Assembly (NCBI RefSeq): GCF_964204865.1
Contig: NC_135261.1
Coordinates: 6,448,001-6,512,000 of the forward strand
Reading direction: 5' to 3'
DNA length: 64,000 bases
From: Styela clava
Taxonomy: Eukaryota > Chordata > Ascidiacea > Stolidobranchia > Styelidae
The notes beneath the pieces are model-generated. The model did no database searches. It saw only the letters and a list, made by a program, of their open reading frames with translations, and was not told where the DNA came from. Made by a program: the position numbers and the translations under genes. Shown here in pieces: positions 47,178 through 60,481 of this stretch. Within the stretch, counting starts at the first letter, position 1, and each line of letters starts with the position of its first letter.

Positions 47178-47720
47178 TCACTTCTTTCTTACTTCTAAAG
47201 AATTGCAACAATAATCAGAAAACTATAGTCTGTAGCCTACCCACAACTCAGGCTAAAGTCCGAACCCCAAATATCCATACGGGCCTGATTGTTTTTTCTT
47301 TGAAATGTACGTTCCAGAATTTAACCGGTTCAAAGATTCTTCCCTAAAATTTTTCCTATTTTGAAACCTCCGTTATTCTTGTTTCAAATATTCCCATTAG
47401 AAAAGATAAATATTTTAAATACGGTTACTTAAATGAATTTGTCTAAATTTGAAAAACCCATTTAAACCTTAAAAATAAAAGGTTCGACATCTTTTTGAAT
47501 TAATTGTTTTACCCCAATAATGCTTGTAAAGAACAAATATAGCTATATTACTTTATCCGGGCAACAGTGAATCTAAGAATTATATATTTTCTTTATTATT
47601 TGAAAATGATTTTCATTGTAGGCCTGTTTATTTTAAACAATTCAATGTTATATTTATCAGTAATGTTAAGCAGAATGTAATGAATGTGAAACACGAGACA
47701 CGTCCAGGACAATGGATACT

Positions 47721-48430
47721 CCCGTATTATACCAGCTTAGGGTTAGGGCCCAGGGGTCGGGAACCTTTTTGGTCAAGAGGTCCATAAACATACATACATA
47801 TTTTCAATTGCATTTCCGCGTGAGCCATACAGCATTTCTCCACTTAATCAGGCCTGAAATTTGTACTCGAAAGTCAACACATACAATGTCAATATACATT
47901 TAATGTGACTTCTGATGCTGCATGTTGTCGCTGCGGGCATTGTACGTCTGCTCATATGCAGAAAAAGTTGAAATCTACGATACTCAACCTCTATTTGTTC
48001 GTTTAGGCATCTCCGTAGTATTTTAAAAACTCTTTTGAATGTCACAAAATATGTTCCAGAATCCCCTAGTCTTGTCACAATGCCTGTCTGAAAATTCTCT
48101 TAAATAACATAGACATGCGCTCGGCGTGCGTTCTCAAACGTATTGGGAATTTTCTGCCAAATTTGCTATAAAAGAGTTTGAAATCTTGTAACAATAGTAA
48201 GCTAAGTCTTAGAATGTCAGATTTTTCTGGGAGCCATATGCCGTCACCAAAAGAGCCATATATGGCTCGCGAACCATGGGTTTCCGACCCCTGGGTTAGG
48301 TCATAATTTTATTTCGATTTTCCTCACTTTTGTTCTATTACGAGTTCGCGACTGTCAGTGTTAGCCACGCTACATCTAAACAGACAGACAGAACGACTGG
48401 TAATAAGGGTCTCCTAGAGCGGAGATCCAA
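47721..48430. mobile_element. MITE of the CTCCCGAAGTATGTG family, split by a hAT-type element
   Basis: MITE interior sequence (ACCAGCTTAGGGTTAGG, then TTAGGTCATAATTTT and ACGAGTTCG) lies on both sides of 47749-48293. The outer ends are degraded. Confidence 0.55.
47749..48293. mobile_element. hAT-type element, about 545 bp, inside a MITE
   Basis: Ends CAGGGGTCGGGAACC (from 47751) and, inverted, CAGGGGTCGGAAACC; GAGCCATA motifs lie inside both ends. The flanks GGTTAGGG (47741-47748) and GGTTAGGT (48294-48301) match at 7 of 8, and the uninterrupted MITE sequence TTAGGGTTAGGTCATAA at 17818 shows the empty site. Confidence 0.8.
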
Positions 48431-49511
48431 AAATTGCAAGTCAACCTTAACTATGTGACCTCACTAATGCCACGGGTAATTCGATACTGTTCCAATTATG
48501 ACATCACACACCCCTGGATATGCTTGCGTCTGCATGTCATTCATTTCTAATCCTTTTATGAACAAGGGCACATCGAGCAGCTTTGATCAACGTTCTTCGC
48601 TCCATCTGCGCTTTGGCTCAAGCGGATATTCAATATTGACACCACGGCATCCACCCCCCCCCCCCCCCCCCCCCCCCCCGTTTAGTGTGAATATAATCAA
48701 ATGATGGCTGAATAGAAAGTGAAACTGGAGGTGAAAGGTCGATTTATTACATAAATGATATTTATAACACGGGATACCGTTTTAACCGCCCCTGTGCCCT
48801 ATGGTGGCCTACTACTTGTCGAAGCGGAGCCCTTTATTTACTTATCTTATTTTATTTCTTCGCGTTCTTTTTGGAGGTGAAATGTAAAATGCTATGTAAA
48901 ATGTTGGGATCGCTGGTTTAAGTTTTTCAGATATACAAACTTTCAACACCAAAGATGACATGTCGAGGGTTAGCTATGAAGACATGATGAACTTAGTCGC
49001 ATTCAAAAAATAGTGGAAAAAATATACAAACCGCTCAACTTCGCCTCATCTACATTAGTGCCTCGGATAATGACAATAACTTTCTTATTTTTATCATTAC
49101 TCTAAAATTGCGCAAAGCTCACAGTTCCCGTTTTTGATGTTCACAAGTATATAATGATTCCGTTTATTATCATTCATTGGAAAATTCAATTAGTCCAAAC
49201 AGAAAATGCAATACTTAAACTCAACAATTAAAATTAATTCAATATGTTCGATACTCAGAATACATGATTTTATAATAATAAAGGTTGTTAATAAAGATCG
49301 AGTTTACAATGAATATACGGTTCCACAAAAAACTTGAAAGCAATGTTTTGTGAATAAAAATTCAATTTACTCAATTATCGAATAGTCGTAGCTATAGTTT
49401 TAGACTATTTTCCGTAGCTATATTTTAGGCGAGTTACTATAGATATTGTTTCTTTTTTTTGTTCATAGCATTACCAACCATATAATCAAAGGGAAAAAGA
49501 GAATTTCTCAA
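48302..49511. other. Convergent spacer between lectins G and H, with a 26-base C run
   Basis: No gene seen. A C homopolymer of about 26 bases lies at 48654-48679. Bases 48940-49100 are the inverse of 470-620, and 49130-49500 are the inverted 3' flank type of A, C and F. Confidence 0.55.
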
Positions 49512-51825
49512 TTACTTCTCACAAAGATAGAATTGTTTGTAATTACAACTCACATCTGCTATCTGATATTGCAGTTGATTCCACATACACACACCTCTTT
49601 CATTTCGACCATTTGGTTCTCCTCGGCCCCATGGTGTATTAGAAGAAGTTGATGAAACTCCATCCGACCATTTCCAGTTGTCTTGTTTCTCAAGGTCGTC
49701 AAGTCCTATCCAGATCGCAGTTCCTGTTTTTCCAATAAAGGTGTCGAGAAGATCGCTTAAAATGATATTATGTTTAATTTGGATCAACAATGTCAAATAA
49801 TTCAGAAAAATACAAAAGTTGAACGTAAATCTTTCTAATCAATTGGATTTCCAACACTCACTTGAAAGCTTTAACTATTCATAGTTTTGTTTTCATTATC
49901 AAATTGACTTAGATAGAAAGTTGAAATAAAATATAATGCATTTAATTTCCATCTAACAGTTGTTGTTGTAAAAATCGCTTTAGCGCAACTTTTAGATTAA
50001 TCGATTTGAATTTTTGGAGCAGTTGGTAGAAGCATACTACTCTTTATTTCAAATTTTGTTGTCCCCAATCAGGCCAGATGTCTCGCCGGAAATTCACTTG
50101 CGTTACAACTTCTACACCCTATACAAGGAAAACGTTACCGGCTTTCGCACGGGATATGTGCGATCATCAAAGTGTTTTGCAGCAGTATTATTGTTTTAAT
50201 ACTTATATGAGTCAAATGACAATACTATTATAATTGTATAATTACCTGCGAATAGCTGGATTGCGTATACCCTTTGCTGCTAATCGACCACCCATGAGTT
50301 CGCAGTTTTTTCTGGCTGTTTGATAGTCTGACCGTACTTTGAATAGTTTATACCAGAATGGGTAACTGGGAACACGATACCAACCATCTGCTAAAAGTTG
50401 TAATTCTCGAGCTAAAAATAAATAAGAACAAATATAAAACCATATTAAAGAAAGCTTTATAATTGCTTAATATATGGATTTCTCTAAAAAGCCAAAGCTT
50501 CATATTGAAGTTTAGATCAAGAGAGCGGTTTGCAAATCCTCAGTCTTAGCCATATTCAACACTTGCGACACAATCAATTAACGTAAGGTTTTTAAATAAA
50601 ATAATGTTATAAAATATAATAAGAGTAGGAATTTGAGGTAGTAACTATCTTTGATGATTTGAACTTTGTGTGCCAACTCATCATATCGTAAGCAAATACA
50701 TTGTGTTCCGCTTTCTCCTTTAGCTCCTTGACGTCCCGTGGTGCCAATTTGTCCTGGTGATCCGATATCACCTTTTGAACCTTCTGGGCCTTTCTTGCCT
50801 GGTCGACATGCTGTTTGAGATTGAGAATCATTTGGAACTAAAGAATAATTATTTTAGTTTACAAAATTTTTACACGTGAGGGTTGCATTTAGCAAAGTTG
50901 TATTTGTATTTCTAATTATTTAAAAATAATCCAATATTTTACCATTTATTGCTGTTTCTCGAACTTTTTCTATGATTGAAGATACCATGTCCCAGGTGTC
51001 TAAAACTGAAAATATATACTCTCTCAAAACTCAATAATCTGAAGATCTGTCCTATAATAAAATGGGGGAATCCCATAGTATGTGTACCAGGTTAGAGTTA
51101 GGCCATAATTTTATTCCGATTTTCCATATTTCAGTTCTAATACGAGTTCGGGGACTGTCTGTGTTACCCAAGTGGATATACCCCCTGCCCATAGGCCTCC
51201 GTTCCTTTACACAACTTGATGTAAAGTAGGCGAACAAAATTAGATATCTCCATATTGGTACACATACTTCTCGAACGCCAACAATTGTAAAAACAAAATA
51301 TCGCATTAAATATAAAACCGATACTTTAGACTCAGGTTTCCCGATTACGCATTGGTGCAATCTTGTGATTAAATCAAAAATCCTTTTTTTCAATTCAATG
51401 ATTGGGATTAAAACAAACACAATCGACTTTTTAATAAGCATTAAATCTATCCTGATATTGAATAATTTCGTCTGTAATTTGATAAATATAGAAAAGTAAA
51501 ACAAAAGAATAGAAATAATAAAAGAATCTACGACCAGATATATTTTCTCAAACTTACATGACGTTGGCGAGCAGCTCTTTACTTTGTCTTTCTCAATTTC
51601 TTTTAGTTTCCGTTCCAGGGATTTGATTCTGATATCGTGTTGATCAATTTTTCTTGAAGTTACATTTTCAATTTCACTAGATAGGCTCACGTTGTTATCA
51701 GAATTTCCCGAGCCAGGTGCGATCACTGGACTCGTTGTGACAAAGCTAATATTGCTTTGATGTTCTTGAGCGCAACATTCAACTACGCATAGGAACGTAA
51801 GAATAAAGGATGCTAACGAACCCAT
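49512..51825 (-). CDS. Collectin-like C-type lectin gene H (5 exons, 310 aa)
   Basis: Exons on the minus strand: 51825-51558, 51005-50943, 50837-50646, 50411-50246 and 49755-49512, 933 bases in frame. Signal peptide MGSLASFILTFLCVVECCAQ. Features that differ from the paralogues: the first Cys before the collagen is Ser (SQSQTAC); the post-collagen motif is CICLRYDEL, without the glycosylation site; the last base of exon 3 is A instead of G, weakening but not removing the donor (A|GTTACT); and the first Cys of the RCAC motif is Gly (ERGVC). EPN is present in GRGEPNGRNE; WND is IAD followed by VSC. Intron 1 carries the MITE shared with gene E. Head to head with gene I. Likely a secreted collagenous lectin with altered disulfides. 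Confidence 0.84.
51062..51283. mobile_element. MITE in intron 1 of lectin H, shared with lectin E
   Basis: Read on the minus strand it matches 22619-22832 throughout, including TGTAAAGGAACGGA and CACAGACAGTCCCCGAA. The ends are ATAGTATGTGTACC (left) and, inverted, GGCGTTCGAGAAGTATGTG. Confidence 0.7.
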
Positions 51826-51892
51826 TTTGTAGTGAGGACCGGCACAGGAGTATCGATTTACCATAATGGAGATATGACTTAGGTACCAACGA

Positions 51893-51902
51893 TTTATATA
51901 TA
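51893..51902 (-). promoter_or_regulatory. TATA box of lectin gene H
   Basis: TATATATAAA on the minus strand, about 68 bases upstream of the ATG at 51825. Confidence 0.62.
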
Positions 51903-51947
51903 GTGCTTCATTTTTTTTCTTGGCAACCATTGCTTTTTTTGTCAATT

Positions 51948-52180
51948 GCCGGGCAGCGCAATAACCTCGCGGTGAAAGTCCTAAGATACAAATGGCATCG
52001 CAGATTACACAAATCCCATGCGCCCTGCCCCACTCAGGGGGTAATAAATTGAGTAAACACTGCTGAAACCAAAAGGGTCAGGTCATTCTAAATAAATAGT
52101 AGCTACTCAAATATCATTAGAAGTCAGTAGTTGTTTGTACATGGCTTTGTTTTGAGTGAAAGGCTAGAGTAAGCGTCGTA
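51948..52180 (+). repeat. tRNA-like SINE copy near the promoter of lectin H
   Basis: Same unit as 6701-6934. There is no partner in the opposite arm of this pair. Confidence 0.5.
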
Positions 52181-54384
52181 CTCAATGAAAATCCCATTTC
52201 CTGTTTCTTTATTTTAACAGAGAATGGCCCATATTAGTGAGAGTGTCCAATGTTGTAATAATTTTGCAACGTTAGTTAATTGTGAAATCATACATATTCT
52301 TTTGCTTCATTTTCAACAGCCATTATTCAATCCTGTCTTTGCATTTATAAAATTTTACTCGCTGCCACATACCCATTCAAGTTTCCCCCCTTATAATAAG
52401 CCCATACTCATTTTGTATCCGTGTTCGATACAAACAATATTTGGACTGTAAAAGAATATTTCTTATACCGCGCCACCTATATATTTGATTTGATTTTCTC
52501 TAATTTGATAGGTTAATTCGGGTCAAGAGTCGGTGTCCTGTTTCAAACAACATTAAGCGTCGAATTAAAATAAATCCAGCTTTCTTGGTTCCTATTTCCG
52601 CAGAATGATCGGGAATCGTTAGAGCACTTTTTTATTTATTTCAACGGCATTACACCATTTCACACCCACCCATGGCATATGTAATCGTATGATCCCAGAG
52701 CACATTACGTAAACAAAATATTTTTAATTGTTTTCATTTATATTTGAAGCGTGTTATTCAAATGTAAATATAAACAATCAATGCGTAATCAAGAAGTAAC
52801 CATGATTGAGAGAGTTTTTAAAAAACATTTGGGTCAACTTTTTGTGGAATTCTGCTTAGAATAAGCAGATACTTAATTGACATCCATGTTTGATACGTGA
52901 AATAATTGAAGTAAATGACAAATACTTATTGACCCCGCTATCCTTACGTTTGAATTGAATCAAATAATTCAATCGGGGTTAGGAATCGGTGACATCCTCA
53001 ACGTTGCATTTGTCACATATTCGCATATAAGGTCGAGGAGGTAACGCAAAGTATCAAATCTCAATATCATAATGAAAAAAAGAATCGACATGAATATCAG
53101 TGTTTTAAACCATATAGTCAACCATAGGTCAGTCGTTTGTATTCGATGGTGAAACGAGCGGCAAAAGTATTTTGTACCATCAACATTATTTTTAAAAGGT
53201 TATGCATAATCGTTTTAGACAATCGTTCAACTCATCATTCTATAGTTTTGTGTGAACATGAATTTAATGAAACAGTGATTAATACAGTGGATCTGGAGGT
53301 GGGAGGGTTAATAATGTACTGATTGTAAAAGATTTGAATATGCCAAAGTTTTTGAAATTAATGTTAACAGTACAAAATTATCTTGACACAGGTTTCAACA
53401 TCAAATACAATCGATTGACCTGTGGTTGACCATGTGGTTTAGTAAAATGATCTTCGTGTCGATTCTTTTCATTATAATATTGGAGCTTTATACTTTGTGT
53501 CACCTCTTCAACCTTATATGAGAATATGTGACAAATGCAACGCTGGGGATTCCCAGATTTATAACCCCGGTTGAATTATTTGACTCAATTCAAACGTAAG
53601 GTTGGCGGGTTCAAAAATAATTATTTGTCCTTCACCTCAATTATTTCTCGTATCAAACAGGAATGTTAAGTAAGTATCTGCCTATTCCACGTGGAATTCC
53701 ACCCGAACATTACTAAAATATCTTAACTATGGTTAGGGTTACTTCTTGATTATGCATTGATTGTTTTTATATACATTTGACACCCTTAAATATGAAGAAA
53801 AATATTAAAGAAATATATTGTTTGTGTAATGGCTCATGGCTATCACATATGTTTTTTGTGTGGGTGTAATAACGTTAAAAAAGTACTCTCACCGATTTTC
53901 AATCTTTATGGAGAAAATAAAGAGACGAAAAAGCTGGGATTTTTTTAATGCGACGCTTAAAGTTGTGTTAAGCATGTCACAGACTCTTGAACCTGATCAC
54001 TCATCAGTGACACCCTAATTAGAGGATATAAAATCGAATGTTTAACGACGTGGTATAAAAATATTTTTATCAGTCCAAATATTTTCTGTATCAAACAGGA
54101 ATATAAAATAAGTATCGACTCATTATAGCGGAAAATGTGAAAATGCGGCATCCTGTAAAATTTTATAAATGCAAAAACAGGCTCAAATAATGGCTACTGG
54201 AAATGACGCAAGAGAATATAGTTACAAATGTATGATTTCACAATTAACTAATGTTGCAAAAATATACAAATATTAAACACTCCACGATTCTGGGTCATTC
54301 TCTATCAAAATTTAAAAAAAACGAGAAATGTGATCAGCCCGGCAATTGACAAAAAAGGCACTCGTTGCCAAAAAAATGAAGCAC

Positions 54385-54395
54385 TATATAATAAG
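54385..54395 (+). promoter_or_regulatory. TATA box of lectin gene I
   Basis: TATATAATAAG, 77 bases upstream of the ATG at 54462. Confidence 0.6.
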
Positions 54396-54461
54396 CGTTG
54401 GTACCTAAGTCATACCTTCATTATCGTAAATCGATACTCTTGTGCTGGTTCTCACTACAAA

Positions 54462-56592
54462 ATGGGTTTGTTAGCATCCTTCATTCTTACGTTCCTATGC
54501 GTAGTTGAATGTTGCGCTCAAGAACATCGAAGTAATATTAGCATTATGACAATGAGTCCAGAGATCGAACCTGGCTCGGGAAATTCTGATAACAACATAA
54601 GTCTATCTAGTGAAATTGAAAACGTAACTTCAACAAAAATCGATCAATACGATATCAGAATCAAAGCGCTCGAACAGAAACTGGAAGAAATTGAGAGAGA
54701 GAAAGTAAAGAAGTGCTCGCCAACGTCATGTGAGTTTAAGAAAATATATCTGTTTGTAGGCTCTCTTACTATTTCTTCTAGTTTGCTTCACCTTTCTATG
54801 TTTATCAAATTGCAGATAAAATTATATAGTATCAGCATAGATTTAGGTTTTATTAAGAAATCGATGGTCTTTGTTGTAATCCCGATAAGTAAATTAAAGA
54901 AAGGATTTTATATTTAATTTCCAGATTTTATCAATCAAGGGGGTGGGTGGGATGTAGTCTGAAGATTATATTTGCCAAGTTAGATCGAAACAGCTAGGGG
55001 GTCCGGTAAAAAGCGTTTCAAGCTACGAAAAATTGATATGTATGATACAAAAAGATCATTTTTAATTTTTTTACATTTCAAAAATGGGGGGAGGGAAGGC
55101 CCCCAAAACCACCCCCTGGCTACGCTCTTCATGAGTCTAAAAATTGGTTTTATATTTAATGCTGATTTCATTATCCCAATTTTTAATATAAGACTTCTAG
55201 TATAAGATTTTCAGAGAGAGTTTTGAGAGAGTATATATTTTCAGTTTTAGACACCTGGGACATGGCATCTCTAATCATGGAAAAAGCTCGAGAAACGGCA
55301 ATAAATGGTAAAATATTTGATTGTTTTTAAATAATTACAGACTTGTAATAAATATTTAATTGATAAGGATAATTTCATGAACACAAGAAAGTCAATGTAT
55401 GTGATAATTTAGAAATACAAATACAACTCTGCTGATTGCGACCCTCACGTGTGGGAATTTCGTAAACTATAATAATTATTCTTTAGCTCCAAACGATTCT
55501 CAATGTCAAACAACATGTCGGCCAGGCAAGAAAGGCACTGAAGGTGCAAAAGGTGATATCGGATCACCAGGACAAAATGGCGCCACGGGACGTCAGGGAG
55601 CTAAAGGAGAAAGCGGAACACCATGTAATTGCTCACGATATGATGAGTTGGCACGCAAAGTTCAAATCCTCGGAGAAAAAGGTTAATATCTCAAATTGAT
55701 ACCCTTCTTATACTTTATTACATTATTTTATTTTAAAATCTAACGTTAATTGATTGTGTCGCAAGTGTTACATATGGCAAAAAATGGGGATTTGCATATA
55801 GCTCTCTTGATCTAAACGTCGATATGGGGCTTTGACTTTTTTAATGAATACAAATTTAAGGCAATTATAAAGCTTTTATATAATTCTATATTTTTTTTTA
55901 ATTTTAGCTCGAGAATTACAACCCTTAGCAGATGGTTGGTATCGTGTTCCCAGTTACCCATATTGGTACAAATTGTTCAGAGTATCGTCAAGCTATCAAA
56001 CAGCCAGAAAAAATTGCGAACTCATGGGTGGCCGATTAGCAGCGAATGGTATTCGTAATCCAACTATTCGCAGGTAATTTGCATATTACAATGATTATAG
56101 CATTTTCATTTAATCTTTCGGCTCAACACATTTAGAAATGGATACTATTCTAAAAAAATGAAAAAAATAAGCAATGGGTGCTAGCAATTAAATGTTTTAT
56201 TTTCATTTGTCGTTTTCAATAAAATAAAGAATGTTAGAAATTTAAAATCGTAAAAAAAATACACTAAACTAATTATTTGTAAATTTTAAATCATAACATT
56301 GTAGGTCCCAATTCATCTTTAATGTGTTTAAAATAATATTATTTTTAGCGATCTTCTCGACACGTTCATCAGAAGAACAGGAACTTCGATCTGGATAGGA
56401 CTTGACGACCTCGAGAAACAGGACAACTGGAAATGGTCGGACGGAGTTTCATCAACTTCTTCTAATACACCATGGGGTGAAGGAGAACCAAATGGTCCAA
56501 CTGAAACATGTGGTTGTATGTGGAGTACCCTACAGTACAGATTAGCAGATATCCGTTGTAATTATCAAACATTCTACCTTTGTGAGAAATAA
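54462..56592 (+). CDS. Collectin-like C-type lectin gene I (5 exons, 311 aa)
   Basis: Exons: 54462-54729, 55245-55307, 55487-55681, 55908-56073 and 56349-56592, 936 bases in frame with no disruption. Signal peptide MGLLASFILTFLCVVECCAQ, then N-x-S/T sites and coiled coil IKALEQKLEEIEREK; exon 2 TWDMASLIMEKARETAIN; 11 regular Gly-X-Y triplets; CNCSRYDEL neck. Lectin domain: KNCE, WIGLDDL, WKWSDG, EPN in GEGEPNGPTETCGC, LADIRC at the WND-x-x-C position, end FYLCEK. The upstream open frame could add 44 residues, but these lie in the TATA and 5' UTR zone and are not conserved in length. Divergent from gene H, and next to pseudogene J on the same strand. Likely a secreted collagenous lectin. Confidence 0.87.
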
Positions 56593-57030
56593 TTAAAAGA
56601 TCCCTTCTGTTTTACTTATAATTAATTTAATTATTATTCAAAAAATTGAATCGATCTTGATCTTGAGTTTTCTGAGAATGGCGCCGTTTGAATTTCGCAC
56701 CTTCGTCAATTTTTATCGGATAATTTTTAAGTAAATTTTATGGTTAATACATGAAATAAAATGCAAGTTGCTTTGTTCGGGCCGCTTTTTTGAGCCTGAA
56801 TTTCTTTCAGAAAATTATTATTATTAGCCTGGAACATCTATAGTATTTGTATATCTTGTTATAAATTGATTGCCATGACGGCTATAGCTTATCTAAAATG
56901 GCGGCATACTTATGTTATGGCGGCTATAGCAAGTGGAATAAAAAACTTTAGCCTGTCGGCTGTAAAGTTATCCTTGGTTTGTGTTTTCTTGCAGTAAAAT
57001 ATTGTTATTGTTGATAAAGGACTTTATAAA
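56593..57030. other. Spacer 3' of lectin I, no gene seen
   Basis: Unique-looking sequence; the phrase GGCGGCTATAGC and relatives recur a few times (56880-56935). No frame with a recognisable domain. Confidence 0.5.
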
Positions 57031-57893
57031 CTCACAAGTAGGGTTGTGAGTTTCGAATATATTTTTTTTTCGAGTTGAATTTCGAATCACAAAGTTCCGA
57101 TTCGAATATTTCCGCATCTGATTCTATTTAGTATATCATTGTATCATCGTTAACTATCTTCAAATTTGGTATAATTATCCTATAAATTTTGATAAAATAA
57201 CAATAATGAGCTTGAAGAATGAAGAAAGTTACTAGAAAACACAATGCGTGCATGTATCAACTACCAAATATATTACGGCTAAAATAATTTTTTTGTTACA
57301 TAAAGGTATACTAATTACTAAGGTACATATTTACTTACATACATATATGTTTGCAAAAATACAGGGTGTATAGTGAATGTTTCTTCCAAAATTGACCTTC
57401 AAAATTCATCCAATGATAAACGCTAGTTAGTAGGCCTACCGTATGCGCCATGATTTTTAAATAAGCAAGGGTAACGTGGGAAGCATCGCAGACATGTTTA
57501 TAAGAAAGAAAACAGTGATTTTTTATTATAATCATATTATGGTAGATAATTTGAAGAAACGTTTATATATTAAAATATTTGCGAAACTTCATAACATTTC
57601 GAGTAGTCGATCAAAATTGGGCAAAACCATTGGTCCCTCGAAAGATGCTACCAAAATAAAATATAACGACACTGGGAGTGTCACGGCTTTGGAAAGCTGT
57701 AAACGTAAGGAAAACGAACGCTTTTGGTCGATTTCAAAGCAGCGCCGCTTTGTCGTGCATTTGCCTTTGTTATATAAAAAAAATTTAAATAGAATCAAGC
57801 CCTTTTTTCTAAATTGCTCCGAATCGATTCGAATTGATATTGATTCGAATCGCTTCGATTCGAAATTCTGAAACTTACAATCCTACTCACAAG
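57031..57893. mobile_element. 847-bp hAT-type element with TTCGAAT-rich ends
   Basis: The element is 57039-57885. It starts TAGGGTTGTGAGTTTCGAAT; the end, inverted, is TAGGATTGTAAGTTTCAGAA. Perfect 8-bp duplication CTCACAAG at 57031-57038 and 57886-57893. A 131-codon open frame (57476-57871) runs through to the right end; no transposase motif seen in it. Confidence 0.85.
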
Positions 57894-59235
57894 ACTCTGT
57901 CTCTAATATTTATTCTGTATTAATATGTTATTTGGTTTAAAGGATTTTGCATTGTATATACGTGTATATGCTGGGTTATTATGGAAAATGAATACGAATA
58001 AATCATTTGCTTTGTATTTATTTAATTTAAACGAAAGTTTCAAATAATCATCTCAAAGAAGTATGTTTCTTCTAATTTGATTCACTAGTGCAATCTTATA
58101 AGTTCAGTACCTCAGCATGTCAGCAAATTTTCAACCAATATTTCGCCAGGCTATGTATGAATACGTAGCACAGCATATTATACTTCAATCAGGTATGGTT
58201 AAATCATACCCAGGCAAGCCTCGGGTGAACAAAATCAAATCAAGGTATTGCAGTCTTTTCCACTCATAAAAACCTCGCTTAAGTCGTGCACAAACAAACT
58301 CGCATTACGCATCCGGAAACAATCTCGGACTTTGATAAAATCGAGAGTAGATGACAGACTTGGGCGTCGGATAATCTCGATGCAGTGATTGAAGTTCCTA
58401 TTTGCCCAATGCTCAAGTTGTAGTGTTTGCTCAATTTGCAATATAAAACTTGCAGGCACGGACATTTTAACTTAAATTAAAGTCGCAAAAAGAGTTGTTA
58501 CAATCAGAAGATATTTGGTTAACTCCGATAGTGATAAAGAAACCACTCAGGTTGTGTACCAGGTTATACCAGGTTAGGGTGCAGGATGTGTCGCATCTTG
58601 GTGCGCACACTTCAAGAGTACCGAATTATATTTCGGAAGAAATCAATCGGTCTATTCTGTAGGTGACTTTCCGCATCCTGTTTACGTCGTACATGTATCT
58701 AACATGTATGTACATGTATTTTGCCGTAACTGTATCTTTCTGAGTGCCAGCAATTACAAGGTAGTGTACATAAATAGTACACGGGAAAAGTAATGTTTGG
58801 CCTACTTTCTCAATATGACCTCCAAGAGTGCGACGTCGGGGAAAATGCGAGAACCGATACGCCCACGCAAAATCCCAACACGATAATAAGGGATTTATTA
58901 CCTTTTTATCGTTGACAGTAAGTCGTTCCCATTTAACGACAGTCGCAGATAGAATTAGATATGAATTCTTACTAACTTATATGTAAGGTTTGATTGAAAC
59001 GGAGTAAATGCATTCTTTCTTCTCTGCGACGCGTTTGATAAGTTACGATGATATTTCTTCAGCATCTTGTCGCCGTTGATGAAGTAATAACTCGTTTTCT
59101 CTTACTGGACTCCTAGTTGAAATCAAGCATCGTCGCCCTAATGGAACAAGATACATAAAGAGAATAAATACCGTTGTGAGGGGCTAAATACCACGTCACG
59201 CTTATCAGCGACTTTTTCGGTAAAAATGTAGCTTC
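57894..59235. other. Spacer before pseudogene J; MITE fragment, no gene seen
   Basis: A degraded MITE relative (ACCAGGTTAGGGTGCAGGATG, ending CACACTTCAAGAGTACC) lies at about 58550-58622. Open frames such as 58235-58465 (minus, 76 codons) show no known domain. Confidence 0.45.
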
Positions 59236-59528
59236 GAGCCTGACTCGAGAAATTCTGTTAACGACGGAAGCCTATCTAGTGCAATTGAAAATGTAACTTC
59301 AACAAAAATCGATCAATACGATTTCAGAATCAAAGCTTTGGAACAGAAACTGGAAGAAATTGAGAGAGAAAAATTAAAGAAGTGCTCGCTAACGTCGTGT
59401 GAGTTTAGAAAAATATATCTGTTTCTTGATTCTATTCCGATCTTTGCAATAATTTAACTTTGATTTAAAATATATAATATCAGCATAGATTTTCGTCTCA
59501 TTCTAAGCCAATGTTGTTAGTTCTGAAC

Positions 59529-59854
59529 CAGGGATGTGCAACAGGCGGCTCGCCGAACCATTTAGTGTGGCTCTAGTCAACACTCAAATATTTATCCATC
59601 AAGAATAATATCCTAATCCGACAGTTTATGTTGAAAACGATGCTTACATGGATATAAACACATAATGTTCTTGCTTTTGTCGCTGCGTTAAATATTTCGC
59701 CGTTTTGCCCGGTGTATTTATTACCAATTACTTTAGGGCTGAGCGATAGTCGCATTATCATTTCTTGCCTTTCTCGCTTAATTTTTTGTGTGGCTCGGCG
59801 ATATGTCTGAAGTTGGTTATTATGGCCCGCCGATAAAAATGTAACACATCCCTA
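59529..59854. mobile_element. 326-bp hAT-type element in intron 1 of pseudogene J
   Basis: Ends CAGGGATGTGCAAC and, inverted, TAGGGATGTGTTAC; subterminal GGCTCG motifs. Target duplication TTCTGAAC (59521-59528) and TTCTAAAC (59855-59862), 7 of 8. Confidence 0.8.
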
Positions 59855-60481
59855 TTCTAAACCAAGAAAATCAAAAAGAAGTTAGATCTGAATGCCAGAT
59901 TGTATCACAAGTTTTATCGCGAGTTTTGAGTACAAAGTATTCCTTTTATATTTATTGCGATATTCAATTATTACTATTTGGATTTTCAGCTTCATGATTT
60001 AAGGGATTCTCTTTACAGTTTTAGAAACCTGGGACATGGCATCTTTAATTGTGGAAAAAGCTCGAGAAACAACACTGAATGGTAAAATTATTGATTTTTT
60101 AATAAACAATTGCTGACTTGTATTAAATAGTTAAAATCATAATTGCATGATATCAGAAAGTCAATATAAGCGACACATTAGAAATACAAATACAACTCTG
60201 CTAAATGCAACACTCACGTGTAAGAATTTTGTAAACTAAAATATTTATTCTCCAGTTCCAAATGATTCTCAATGTCAAACAACATGTCGGCCAGGCAAGA
60301 AAGGCCCCGAAGGTACAAAAGGTGATATCGGACGACCAGGACAAAATGGCGCCACAGGACTTCAGGGAGCTAAAGGAGAAAGCGGAACATCGTGTAAATG
60401 CTCACAATATAATGAGTTGGCACATCAAGTTCAATTCCTCAAACAAAAAGGTGACTAGCACAAATCCATATCATTCTTTAA

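Larger units (their letters stand above)
51826..54461. repeat. Inverted-repeat intergenic region between divergent lectins H and I
   Basis: Same plan as the B/C region, centre near 53230. The arm next to gene I has lost its SINE: 54338 joins directly to the conserved GCCCGGCAATTGAC. A short open frame, 53146-53322, corresponds to those at 7897 and 20512. Confidence 0.75.
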
